In this document: piece by piece, positions 1-8,624 of the stretch
How the letters are laid out: every line of letters starts with the position of its first letter
Numbering within the stretch: the stretch's first letter is position 1
Assembly (NCBI GenBank): GCA_002390745.1
Contig: DGQK01000012.1
Coordinates: 1-64,000 of the forward strand
Length of the DNA: 64,000 nt
Source: Bacteroidetes bacterium UBA4416
Lineage (GTDB): Bacteria > Bacteroidota > Bacteroidia > B-17B0 > Aurantibacillaceae
Direction: 5' to 3'
Position numbers and translations under genes: made by a program
The notes under the pieces: model-generated
What the model was told of the DNA's origin: nothing
What the model saw: only the letters and a program-made list of their open reading frames with translations
Databases searched by the model: none

Positions 1-29
1 AGAGGCAACAGGTATTTTTGAGATAGCTT

Positions 30-2882
30 CTAGGCCTTTGTTTCCGGGTATTCGGCCAAAGAGCTCATGTGGAGCACAACGCTGAGGCCTTCCACCAGTT
101 GGTCGCTGTAGCGGTTTTTGATGCTGAAGCTGAATGGAAGGTTTCTGGCTGCATGAACCTTTTCAAGCCTTTCCAGGGTAAAGGCAATGCTTTTAAACTC
201 GGCATTTTCGCGCTTGCTGTTCTCAAAGAAAATACTTTCGTCAAAGCTTTTTTCAAGCCCCGGCCCGTTATCCTGGATGGTGACGGTATAGGTGTTGTTC
301 ACCACCGCGCTGATGTGTATCTCAATAAGCAGAACCTCCTGGTGTTTCCTGAAATGTTTGATGCTGTTCTCTACAAAAGGCTGGAGTACAAAGGCCGGGA
401 TATTGATCATTTCGGTATTCAGCCCCGGGTCTTTAACAACCACGAGCCTGAGCGAATCTTCGTATTTTATGTTCTGGAATTCGATAAAATGGTGGATGCT
501 CTCCAGCTCGTTGCTCAGCGTCACAATGCCTTTTTTCATGAAATTGATGTAGGAGCGTATCACCAGCGAGAATTTGAGGAGGTAGGTGTTTGCCGTTGCC
601 AGTTGCTTGCTCCCGATAAAGCCCTGGATATTGCCGAGGGCATTGAATACAAAGTGTGGGTTTAGCACCAGTGCCCCCGCTTTTTGCTCCAGCATCACCA
701 GCTCCATTTTAAGGGCGTGTTGCTTTTTGAGGTTGTTTAGAATGTACCGGAAGATCAGAAATGCAACGAGCAGAATGCCGAGGCTGTATAAGACCAGGGT
801 CAGGATGATCCTGGGAAGCAACTGGTCCTCGAGGAAGAGTGGCAGTGAAGCAATTCTGGTGCTGTTTAAATGGTTGTCCCTGGCAAAGCAGAGGATGCGG
901 CTGGCGCCCATCGGGAGGCTGTCGAGCGTAAAGGCGCCTTCCGGGATGTTCTTCCTCACCTGTATGATCCGGCCATTGGAAATGACGAGGCAGGTGATCA
1001 CACTGTTTTTTCCGGAATAGTTGATCGTTTCCATGTCCAGGGAAACACGCCCGCAGGCTTTGGAAAACAGGTGGTCGCGGCTGACGCTGTGTTCTGTTTT
1101 TTTTAGCCTCAGGCGGTAATAGTCGGAGGCGTTGCGCTTAAGGTCGGGCTGAATGGCATTGATCGTGTTCTGATAGGCGTAGTATAGCTTCCCTTGTACG
1201 ATCTGCGCGTATGTTGCGTGTTTAGGCAAACAGAGGTCGAGCGGCTTAAACCGGTAGTTCCCCTTTTCCAGGTCGGAAACGGAAATAGCGGCAAAAAAAT
1301 GATTGTTCCCGATCCACAAATAACCGCGGTCGTATTCAAAATAGCAGAGCCCTGCCACCGGGTAAAACAAATGATCGGAGAGCCGGATATCCGTCAGTGT
1401 TTTATGGTCATAACGGTACAGGTGCCCGGCATCCGTCAGGAAATAGAGGCGATCCCCGATAGGTATGGCTTTTACGACCTGGCCTTTCAAATGCCCGAGG
1501 TTGCTTACCTTGTCGCTTGCAGGGTCGATCCTGAATAAACTGTCGGTATTATAGCTTTGAGTGTATAAGGTGTTGTTGAGCAGTTGCAGGTAGTAAGAAC
1601 GGTGATTGAATTTGATGATGATTTTAGAAGAGAAGTCATGAAGCGAAAAGCGGATGAATGATTTGGAACCTGTGTAATACACAAAGCGGCCATAGCCCAC
1701 CGCTTTTTTCACCGTGGTGTTCATGTGCTTCATGAGCGTTTTTCCGCTTGCCAGGTCGATGACCTCGTAGCCTTTGTCAAGGCCTGCAAACAGGAGGTTT
1801 TTGTAGTTGACCAGCACATTTACCACAGAGCTGCTTTGATAGGTGCTGTGTTTCAATATCGCCTCTCCATCCTCAAAGCCGAGGGTGTAGTCGCCTTTGG
1901 CATGCACCTCCATGAAGCTGATAGCGCTATGATAGGATTCGAGGAGGGCCGTGTGCGATTGGTCCCGTTTTAAAATATAAAGGCCGTCGTTTTTTGTGCA
2001 TACATAGTAATAGCCGGTTTGGGCGTTGTAGTTAATGTTGTTGACATCAACATGGTCAAGCACCACTTCATGCAGCCCTGTTTTGATGTTAAAGGTCAGG
2101 AGCTGGTTATGGATGTTGAAAAAGAGAACGGAGTCGTTGACAGGCCACACCACATCCGGAAGCCCGCTGTTGAAGACGCCGCTGAGCCTGACAGAGTCCG
2201 CGTGGGCCGACGACAAATGTTTTGAATAGAAGTAATCCCGGTAAGCATAATACACTCGGTCCTGGTACACACCGATGGCCTTGATGTTTTCCCTGTTCCT
2301 GATAACCGTATCGATGGCATTGGTTGTGATATCGAATTTAGAAAACGAATTGGTGGATTTCAGGTAAAAATTATTTTCGAATTCGTATACCCTCGTTTTA
2401 GCACCGCTGAAGTAAATCTGCCTGGTGATGATATTGGAAGGCGTGCTGGAAAAAATGTAGCTGTAGGTAGAAATATGCAGGGTGCTGTCCCTGATCACAA
2501 TGTCCTTGATCACATCCGCAACATCTATTTTCTTTTTGCAAACCGGCGTCTTAGCCAGGTAGTTGATGTAATAAAGCCCGCCCTTCAAGGGTAAAAAGTA
2601 CAGCGTGTTGTCTTGTATTCTGAGGTTGTAAATTTCCTGGGCCTGTAGGCCGTCCTGCATGGCGAGGTGCTCGATCCTTGTGCCGTTGTAGCGTGCCAGG
2701 CCTTTGTCTGTAGCCAGGTAGCACGCGCCATAGCTGTCGAAAGCGACCTGGTACACCGTGTTGCTGAAAGCTCCCTGATTTTCATTCAGGTGCCGGATGA
2801 TGCTGAATGCCGCATTCCCGGACTGCCCAAAGATGCTGCATGTCATGCAGAGGAAGACTATGACAAAACAGATACGGGTCAT
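30..2882 (-). CDS. Propeller-type sensor histidine kinase (LytS/His_kinase family)
   Basis: Membrane sensor kinase of 950 residues. An N-terminal signal segment (MTRICFVIVFLCM...) is followed by about 650 periplasmic residues with two-component-regulator beta-propeller character (motif YLATDKGLARYNG near the start). One membrane helix lies around residues 695-715, then a His_kinase domain with NPHFVFNALG (phospho-acceptor His at about residue 743) and an ATPase domain with QPFVENSIKH and IQDNGPGL. The longest open frame begins at a TTG at 2903; the ATG at 2882 directly before the hydrophobic segment is the better start. It follows the LytTR regulator with a 13-nt gap, so the two are very likely one operon and cognate partners. 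The signal sensed is unknown. Confidence 0.88.
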   Translation of the reverse strand: MTRICFVIVFLCMTCSIFGQSGNAAFSIIRHLNENQGAFSNTVYQVAFDSYGACYLATDKGLARYNGTRIEHLAMQDGLQAQEIYNLRIQDNTLYFLPLKGGLYYINYLAKTPVCKKKIDVADVIKDIVIRDSTLHISTYSYIFSSTPSNIITRQIYFSGAKTRVYEFENNFYLKSTNSFSKFDITTNAIDTVIRNRENIKAIGVYQDRVYYAYRDYFYSKHLSSAHADSVRLSGVFNSGLPDVVWPVNDSVLFFNIHNQLLTFNIKTGLHEVVLDHVDVNNINYNAQTGYYYVCTKNDGLYILKRDQSHTALLESYHSAISFMEVHAKGDYTLGFEDGEAILKHSTYQSSSVVNVLVNYKNLLFAGLDKGYEVIDLASGKTLMKHMNTTVKKAVGYGRFVYYTGSKSFIRFSLHDFSSKIIIKFNHRSYYLQLLNNTLYTQSYNTDSLFRIDPASDKVSNLGHLKGQVVKAIPIGDRLYFLTDAGHLYRYDHKTLTDIRLSDHLFYPVAGLCYFEYDRGYLWIGNNHFFAAISVSDLEKGNYRFKPLDLCLPKHATYAQIVQGKLYYAYQNTINAIQPDLKRNASDYYRLRLKKTEHSVSRDHLFSKACGRVSLDMETINYSGKNSVITCLVISNGRIIQVRKNIPEGAFTLDSLPMGASRILCFARDNHLNSTRIASLPLFLEDQLLPRIILTLVLYSLGILLVAFLIFRYILNNLKKQHALKMELVMLEQKAGALVLNPHFVFNALGNIQGFIGSKQLATANTYLLKFSLVIRSYINFMKKGIVTLSNELESIHHFIEFQNIKYEDSLRLVVVKDPGLNTEMINIPAFVLQPFVENSIKHFRKHQEVLLIEIHISAVVNNTYTVTIQDNGPGLEKSFDESIFFENSKRENAEFKSIAFTLERLEKVHAARNLPFSFSIKNRYSDQLVEGLSVVLHMSSLAEYPETKA

Positions 2883-2895
2883 CTTAAGGTAGTGT

Positions 2896-3660
2896 TTACG
2901 CAATGCGTGTTTTGAATAATTTCGCTTTCTCGGCGTTTACAGGGATCGTAATATCGTATTGCAACATCGCCGAGGAGCTGTTTACCGAATCGATGTAATT
3001 GGTATTGATGATGTAGCGGTTATGGATCCTGAAAAAATGCCTGACAGGCAGCATGTCTTCCATGCGCTTCATCGAGATCGAGGTTCTTACAGACTCTACC
3101 TGCTTTTTGGATAAATAGAACACAGTGGTATAGGTATTGTGGCTCATCACATACACAATACGGGAATATTCGATCAGGATTTTTTCTGTTTTTTTATTTA
3201 CCACCAGGAAATTCTCGTCTTCTTTCTTCTGGGCTTTGGCGGCTGTAGCCGAGCGCTGCTGGCTCAGCTTCACGATCTCTTCATGCTCGATGTTCTCTAT
3301 GCAGCGTTCGACGGATCTTACCAGGTCCTTTTCATTGATCGGCTTCAGGTGGTAATCCACAGCGTGGGTCTTGATGGCTTTGAGGGCATGCTCGCTGTAA
3401 CTGGTGATGAATATTTTCTGAAAAGGCAGATGCCTGGTTTGATCCAGAACATCAAAGCAGCTGCCGTCCGTCAGCTCGATGTCCATCAGAACGATCTTGG
3501 GGCTGTGCCTGTGAATGGCGCTAACCGTATCGGCCACCGATTTTGTTTCTTCGCATACAATGATCGAGTCGAAATGCGATTCGATGATGTCGCGCAGATA
3601 GCGGCTGATGACCCACTCATCTTCAACGATCAGTAATTTTATTTGCTTGTAACCTGCCAT
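2896..3660 (-). CDS. LytTR-family response regulator
   Basis: Cytosolic transcription regulator of 254 residues. The receiver domain spans about residues 7-125, with acidic pair E13/D14, phospho-acceptor D60 in VLMDIEL, and the conserved Lys in HLKPI. The LytTR DNA-binding domain spans about 145-250 (motifs YVMSHNTYTTVFY, FFRIHNRYIIN). The ATG at 3660 follows a TAATTTTG box by only a few bases, so the transcript may have a very short leader. It is the first gene of an operon with the propeller kinase and is divergent from the gliding/T9SS group. The same 15-nt element sits in both promoters, which suggests it may control itself and the adhesin group; that is inference. Confidence 0.93.
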   Translation of the reverse strand: MAGYKQIKLLIVEDEWVISRYLRDIIESHFDSIIVCEETKSVADTVSAIHRHSPKIVLMDIELTDGSCFDVLDQTRHLPFQKIFITSYSEHALKAIKTHAVDYHLKPINEKDLVRSVERCIENIEHEEIVKLSQQRSATAAKAQKKEDENFLVVNKKTEKILIEYSRIVYVMSHNTYTTVFYLSKKQVESVRTSISMKRMEDMLPVRHFFRIHNRYIINTNYIDSVNSSSAMLQYDITIPVNAEKAKLFKTRIA

Positions 3661-3664
3661 TGCT

Positions 3665-3679
3665 GTCCGGTCAAAATTA
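3665..3679 (-). promoter_or_regulatory. Promoter of the response-regulator operon with shared 15-nt element
   Basis: Read on the minus strand the site is TAATTTTGACCGGAC. Its first eight bases match the Bacteroidota -7 consensus TAnnTTTG. The ATG of the regulator lies 4 nt beyond the element. An identical 15-mer occurs in the opposite orientation at 3944-3958. No well-spaced -33 TTTG was found. Confidence 0.6.
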
Positions 3680-3943
3680 TGTTTTTATTTATACAAGTCC
3701 ATTTTTTTTTAAACTTTCTGTTCAGCCTGTGACATTCGCCATGGCTTATCCCTTAGCGTGTTTTGATTTTCAATATCCTGCTTTGATTTTTATAAGAAGT
3801 AATTGTTAAATCTTATCGCGAAATCTTAGGCGTATGGTCTGGATATCCTGTTTTTACTGTAGTTTTCAAAGCTTCCACCTATTTTAACAATTGAGGATCT
3901 CTTGTTCGGGCCGGAGACTTTTCAGGCGCCTTTGAGCATTATT
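3680..3943. other. Divergent intergenic region with internal repeats
   Basis: Non-coding spacer of 264 nt, AT-rich, between the two inverted 15-nt elements. It also holds a perfect 10-nt inverted repeat (AATTGTTAAA at 3801-3810 and its complement at 3883-3892), a direct repeat ATATCCTG (3773-3780 and 3843-3850), and two copies of AAATCTTA 13 nt apart near 3810-3830. These could be regulator sites; LytTR proteins usually bind paired direct repeats. No ORF or RNA gene is recognisable. Confidence 0.5.
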
Positions 3944-3958
3944 TAATTTTGACCGGAC
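3944..3958 (+). promoter_or_regulatory. Promoter of the gliding/T9SS group with shared 15-nt element
   Basis: TAATTTTGACCGGAC on the plus strand, identical to the element in front of the divergent response regulator. It contains a TAnnTTTG -7 box (3944-3951), so transcription would start near 3955, just before the first ATG (3962). Confidence 0.6.
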
Positions 3959-3961
3959 TAA

Positions 3962-6900
3962 ATGCTAATAGAAATCAACCCTATAATTATGTCAGATACA
4001 CAAACCAGAACCTGGAAACAATTCTTGAAAAAACGCGGGATCATTATTCCGATCGTATGTTTGTTGTTTATCCCCTATATCAGCATATCGCAGGGGCAAT
4101 GCAATACCTGGTATTTCGGAGCTTATGCCGGATTGAATTTTAATACATTCCCGCCCACGCCTCTTACCAACGGGCAGCTGACCACAAACGAAGGCTGCTC
4201 ATCCATATCGGATATGTTCGGCAACCTGCTGTTCTATACAAACGGCACAGTGGTGTTCAATAAAAGTCATGGACTTATGCCCAATGGTACCGGGCTTCTT
4301 GGCCACCAGTCGTCTACCCAGTCGTCGGTTGTGATCCCGAAACCAGGTAGCTTTAATGCCCTGGCGGGTTATTATAACAATTACTACATCATCACCTGCG
4401 ATTACAATCAATCCTTTAACGGTGTCCGCTTTTCTGAAGTGGATATGAGCCTGGCCGGAGGCCTGGGCGATGTGGTGGCCGCTACCAAAAATACACTCCT
4501 GGTAGGAGGCGCCTCCACTGAAAAGCTGGCTGTGGCTACTCATGCCAATGGCTGCGACTACTGGCTGATTGCAAGGCCTACAAATTCCACCGACTTTTAC
4601 AGCTTCCAGGTTTCGGCAACGGGTTTGAATACAACGCCTGTCGTTTCTACAATTCCCGCAAGCGCCGCCTCACCTACATTAGCTCCCGGTATCGGATCCA
4701 TGAAAGCCTCGCCGGATAATAAATACATCGCGCTCATCAACGGGTTTAGCCCATCGGGCGCTGCATTTTATCAGAATGGCTTGTTCGTGTATGACTTTAA
4801 TAATGCAACAGGGGTCCTGAGCTCCAAATTCTATCACGCCAGCAGCGGCTCACCGCTCTTTCCTTATGCTTTCACCAATTCGAGGTTGGGTTATGGCGTC
4901 GAATTTTCGCCCGACAGCAAACTGATCTATACTACCGGTTTGTACAGTGCGAGCATTCAGCAGTATAACCTGAATGTAGCCACCAACGCCTTGTTCCAGT
5001 CGTCGCGCCAAAACATCGGCCTGACGGCATCTCCGCCGGATGGCAATGGGTACAGTGTCGCATCGATGCAGCTCGCCCCGGATGGAAAGATTTACGTTGC
5101 CCTCACAGGCAACGATTCTTTGGGTGTCATCAATTCGCCGAACCTCAGCGGCAGCGCCTGCAATTACCAGGACGTTTCTGTGAGCCTGGGTGGAAGAGTA
5201 TGTATCCTCGGATTACCGTCTTTTGTGAGCGGCCTGATAGCGCCCGTGAAAAAAATTATTCTGAAAGACAGTTGCATCACTAACAACGTAAGGCTTGAGA
5301 TCAGCGATACCACAAAAGTGCTTGCCTACTCCTGGACACTGACGCCGGTTACCAATACCACCAACGTTATTGCCACAGCATCGGGCTACAGTACCACGGT
5401 CAACTTCCCGGGAAGCGGGCAATACCTCGCCTCTGTCACGCTCACCTTTCACTGCTACAGCTATGTCATTTCCCGTGTCCTCGATATCGGCCCGCCCTCC
5501 TTCACCGTTTCCGCGCCGGCTATATGCGCCGGAAATACAGCCACGCTTACCTCTACCGGCCTCGCCGGCACCTATACCTACAGTTGGTCGCCCGGCCTTA
5601 GCCCGGGCACCGGAAGTGTGGTCACAAGCACGGCCACTACCTCACAAACCTATACCGTAACAGCAAAAGATACCAAGGGCTGCGTGACAAGCGCTACCGT
5701 GGGCCTTGTAGTAAACCCTAAACCCCTTGTGACCGTGAGCGGAATACATCATGTGGCCTGCTTCGGGCAAAATACCGGAAGCATGACCGTGGTCCCTTCG
5801 GGCGGAGCAGGAAGCGGATATACCATTACCCCTGCAGCGACTACCGCACTTGGCGCCGGCACGTATACAGTGGTGGTCACAGATGCCAACGCCTGCAGCA
5901 CTCAAACCATTGTGCCCATTACGCAACCTGCGGCAGCATTAACAACCAGCATTATTTCCACCACCAGCGTATCCTGCAAAGGAGCAGGTACCGGTCAGGT
6001 AATAGCTTCCTCAACAGGCGGCACCCCGGCTTATACCTACGTCTGGCAGGGGAATACATCAGGCACCGGAACCGCGACCGGCTACACCGCAGGCACCTAC
6101 ACGTACCAGGTGCTGGATGCAAATAACTGCGCGTCGGCAACCCATTCCTTTGTGATCGCGGAACCATCGGCCTCCTTAACCGCCACAGGCTCGCAAACCA
6201 ATGTGCTGTGCCACGGGCAGAACAATGGTGCCTATACCTTAAACACCAGTGGCGGTACGCCTGCGTATACCTATAGCTGGACAGGCACCACCTCGTCTAC
6301 CGGTTCGGCAAACAACCTCACAGCAGGCAACTACACGGTCAGCGTTCATGACAACAATAACTGCGTCACCACACAAACCTTCTCAATCACAGAACCCCTG
6401 GCTCTATCCACAACCATCACAAACACCACGCAAGCAGGTTGTGGATTAGCCAACGGGTCGGCTACTATGAATACAGCAGGCGGAACATTCCCGTATGTAT
6501 ATAACTGGAGCCTTCCGGGTGGTACATCGTTTACCACGACCACTGCTTCTGCCAATAACCTGCCCGTGGGAACAACCACCGTGGTTATAACGGATGGGAA
6601 CGGTTGCACGGAAAACCGCTTTGTTGCAATTACCAATGTGGCTGCACCGCTTGTGTCATCCAGCGTAAGCCCGGTGAGCTGCTTCGGTGGCGCTAATGGC
6701 CTGGTGACAATCACGGTCAGCGGCGGCACACCTGCTTATTCCTACCTCTGGAATACGGGCGCTTCAACGGCAAACCTGAGTGCAGTCGCTTCAGGAACCT
6801 ACACGCTTACCGTCACAGATGCCAACAGCTGTGTGGCCACGCATACCGTGGCGGTGTCGCAGCCGGCCTCGGCGCTTAGTGTCGTAACCACTTACAGCAA

Positions 6901-7618
6901 CAGTTCCAACTGTGATCATGCAGGAACTATTATGGCAAGCGCCCTGGCAAACGGCGGAACTCCGGGCTACAGCTACGTGTGGCAGCCGGGCAATATCTCC
7001 GGGGCATCAATTACCAATGTGGCTGCCGGAATCTATACGGTAACCGCTACCGACACAAAATCCTGCCTCGCCACAGCAAGCGTTTCCGTAGATGCCGCTT
7101 ATACACCGATGGCGCTTAGCTTGCAGCAGGAGGTACAGCCGGCCTGTAAATCAACAGAAGGTAGTATTGAGCTCCATCTTTCGGGAGGAGTACCGGCATA
7201 CAGCTATCTCTGGAACACCGGGGCCACAACCCTGAACCTCACCGGCATCACAGAAGGTACCTATCACCTCGTGGTAACCGATTCGCTCAATTGTACAGCA
7301 GAGTTTGATTATGCCCTCAAATGCCACTTCGAGATTTTCATTCCTGAATACTTTTCTCCTAACGGCGATGGTAAGAACGACCGCTTTGAAATTAAATTCA
7401 TCGACCAGTATCCGAATAATAAGCTTACGATTTTCAACCGCTGGGGCAGCCCGGTATATACCAAAGATGGCTATGCCAACGAATGGGATGGAAAATCAAA
7501 TGCTTCCGATGCCACAGGAAATGGATTACTTCCTTCCGGAACCTATTATGTAGTCCTGGATTTCGGGGCCGGGGATGAGCTCAAGCCTTATCACGGGATC
7601 CTCCAGCTCCAGCATTAA
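3962..7618 (+). CDS. Surface adhesin with SprB repeats and T9SS type B sorting domain
   Basis: Large secreted protein, 1218 residues (1209 if the ATG at 3989 is used; both precede the hydrophobic signal segment IIIPIVCLLFIPY). The first roughly 430 residues resemble the beta-propeller-like head often found in such proteins (CNTWYFGAYAGLNF, then an SSISDMFGNLLFYTNG-like stretch). After a PKD-like segment come about seven SprB-type repeats (pattern CxGxxxG...GGTPAYxYxW...GxYTxxVxDxxxC). The last 90 residues are the gliding-motility-associated C-terminal domain (IPEYFSPNGDGKNDRFEI, FNRWGSPVY, PSGTYYVVL), the signal for export and surface attachment by the type IX system. PorP/SprF and a PorE-like protein follow directly, as is usual for SprB-like adhesins. 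Target surface unknown. Confidence 0.92.
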   Translation: MLIEINPIIMSDTQTRTWKQFLKKRGIIIPIVCLLFIPYISISQGQCNTWYFGAYAGLNFNTFPPTPLTNGQLTTNEGCSSISDMFGNLLFYTNGTVVFNKSHGLMPNGTGLLGHQSSTQSSVVIPKPGSFNALAGYYNNYYIITCDYNQSFNGVRFSEVDMSLAGGLGDVVAATKNTLLVGGASTEKLAVATHANGCDYWLIARPTNSTDFYSFQVSATGLNTTPVVSTIPASAASPTLAPGIGSMKASPDNKYIALINGFSPSGAAFYQNGLFVYDFNNATGVLSSKFYHASSGSPLFPYAFTNSRLGYGVEFSPDSKLIYTTGLYSASIQQYNLNVATNALFQSSRQNIGLTASPPDGNGYSVASMQLAPDGKIYVALTGNDSLGVINSPNLSGSACNYQDVSVSLGGRVCILGLPSFVSGLIAPVKKIILKDSCITNNVRLEISDTTKVLAYSWTLTPVTNTTNVIATASGYSTTVNFPGSGQYLASVTLTFHCYSYVISRVLDIGPPSFTVSAPAICAGNTATLTSTGLAGTYTYSWSPGLSPGTGSVVTSTATTSQTYTVTAKDTKGCVTSATVGLVVNPKPLVTVSGIHHVACFGQNTGSMTVVPSGGAGSGYTITPAATTALGAGTYTVVVTDANACSTQTIVPITQPAAALTTSIISTTSVSCKGAGTGQVIASSTGGTPAYTYVWQGNTSGTGTATGYTAGTYTYQVLDANNCASATHSFVIAEPSASLTATGSQTNVLCHGQNNGAYTLNTSGGTPAYTYSWTGTTSSTGSANNLTAGNYTVSVHDNNNCVTTQTFSITEPLALSTTITNTTQAGCGLANGSATMNTAGGTFPYVYNWSLPGGTSFTTTTASANNLPVGTTTVVITDGNGCTENRFVAITNVAAPLVSSSVSPVSCFGGANGLVTITVSGGTPAYSYLWNTGASTANLSAVASGTYTLTVTDANSCVATHTVAVSQPASALSVVTTYSNSSNCDHAGTIMASALANGGTPGYSYVWQPGNISGASITNVAAGIYTVTATDTKSCLATASVSVDAAYTPMALSLQQEVQPACKSTEGSIELHLSGGVPAYSYLWNTGATTLNLTGITEGTYHLVVTDSLNCTAEFDYALKCHFEIFIPEYFSPNGDGKNDRFEIKFIDQYPNNKLTIFNRWGSPVYTKDGYANEWDGKSNASDATGNGLLPSGTYYVVLDFGAGDELKPYHGILQLQH

Positions 7619-7673
7619 AACAAGGCCGTATCAACCATTAATTACCAGAATCTACTATCAATAGTCAGTTAAC

Positions 7674-8597
7674 ATGAAAAGAATGAGAATCTATTTACCC
7701 CTTATCCTCCTGGCCCTGGTCAGCAAAGGCTATTCGCAGCAGGAAGCTCAGCAGAGTCTGTATTTTTTTAATCCCTTGCTGGTAAATCCGGGCTATGCCG
7801 GCAGCCAGGAAGCCTTGTCGGTAACAGGGATCGTGCGCAGCCAATGGGTGGGCTTCAAAGGAGCGCCCCAAACCCAGTGCCTGAGCATCCATTCGCCGCT
7901 CAGGAACGATCACTTCAACCTGGGTCTGTCGTTTGTGAACGATCAGCTGGGGGTCACAAAAAACACAGGCATCTTTGCCGACTTTGCGTATAGCATCCGC
8001 CTCAATTCCAAAAACCACCGCCTGGTATTTGGCCTGAAAGCAGGCGTTGATTTGTACAGGAGCAACTTCTCCAGGCTGGCGGTTAATGACAATACGGACG
8101 AGTTGTATGTGAATGGCTATAACTACGCCACACAATTCTTTAACGCCGGAGGAGGGATCTATTATTATGGCAAGCGCTTTTACATCGGGGCCTCGAGCCC
8201 AAGGCTTATCAAAAACGTCATGACTGTTTCAGGAGAAAATGTGCTGGCCCAGGCCAATCACTATTATGGCTTTGCCGGTATTGTCCTGAAACTTAACAAC
8301 AGGGTAAACATGCGCCCTTCCTTTATGCTGAAGTATACACAGAATGCGCCTGTTTCAGTGGATGCAAACCTTTCCTTTTTGTTCTATGATAAAATATGGA
8401 TCGGGGGCATGTACCGCTACAACTCGGCGGCAGGCGCCAACATCATGCTTAAGGTGAGCCAGAGCTTCAGCATCGGTTATGCCTACGACTTCACGCTCAA
8501 CGCGATCAACAATTACAGTAAAGGCTCTCACGAGATCATGCTGAACTATAACCTGAGAAGCAAAACAGGCGGCTTTGTTTCGCCACGCTATTTTTAA
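7674..8597 (+). CDS. PorP/SprF family type IX secretion outer-membrane protein
   Basis: Outer-membrane beta-barrel protein of 307 residues. A signal peptide ends near SKGYSQ, followed by the family hallmark QSLYFFNPLLVNPGYAGSQE and SQWVGFKGAPQTQ, which is very typical of PorP/SprF. Members usually sit beside one T9SS type B cargo and help hold it at the cell surface; the SprB-repeat adhesin 55 nt upstream is the likely partner. The chain ends in alternating aromatic beta-strand segments and a terminal Phe (SPRYF), as expected for a barrel. Confidence 0.93.
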   Translation: MKRMRIYLPLILLALVSKGYSQQEAQQSLYFFNPLLVNPGYAGSQEALSVTGIVRSQWVGFKGAPQTQCLSIHSPLRNDHFNLGLSFVNDQLGVTKNTGIFADFAYSIRLNSKNHRLVFGLKAGVDLYRSNFSRLAVNDNTDELYVNGYNYATQFFNAGGGIYYYGKRFYIGASSPRLIKNVMTVSGENVLAQANHYYGFAGIVLKLNNRVNMRPSFMLKYTQNAPVSVDANLSFLFYDKIWIGGMYRYNSAAGANIMLKVSQSFSIGYAYDFTLNAINNYSKGSHEIMLNYNLRSKTGGFVSPRYF

Positions 8598-8624
8598 ACA
8601 TAATATTATTAGACGAATCCTTAT

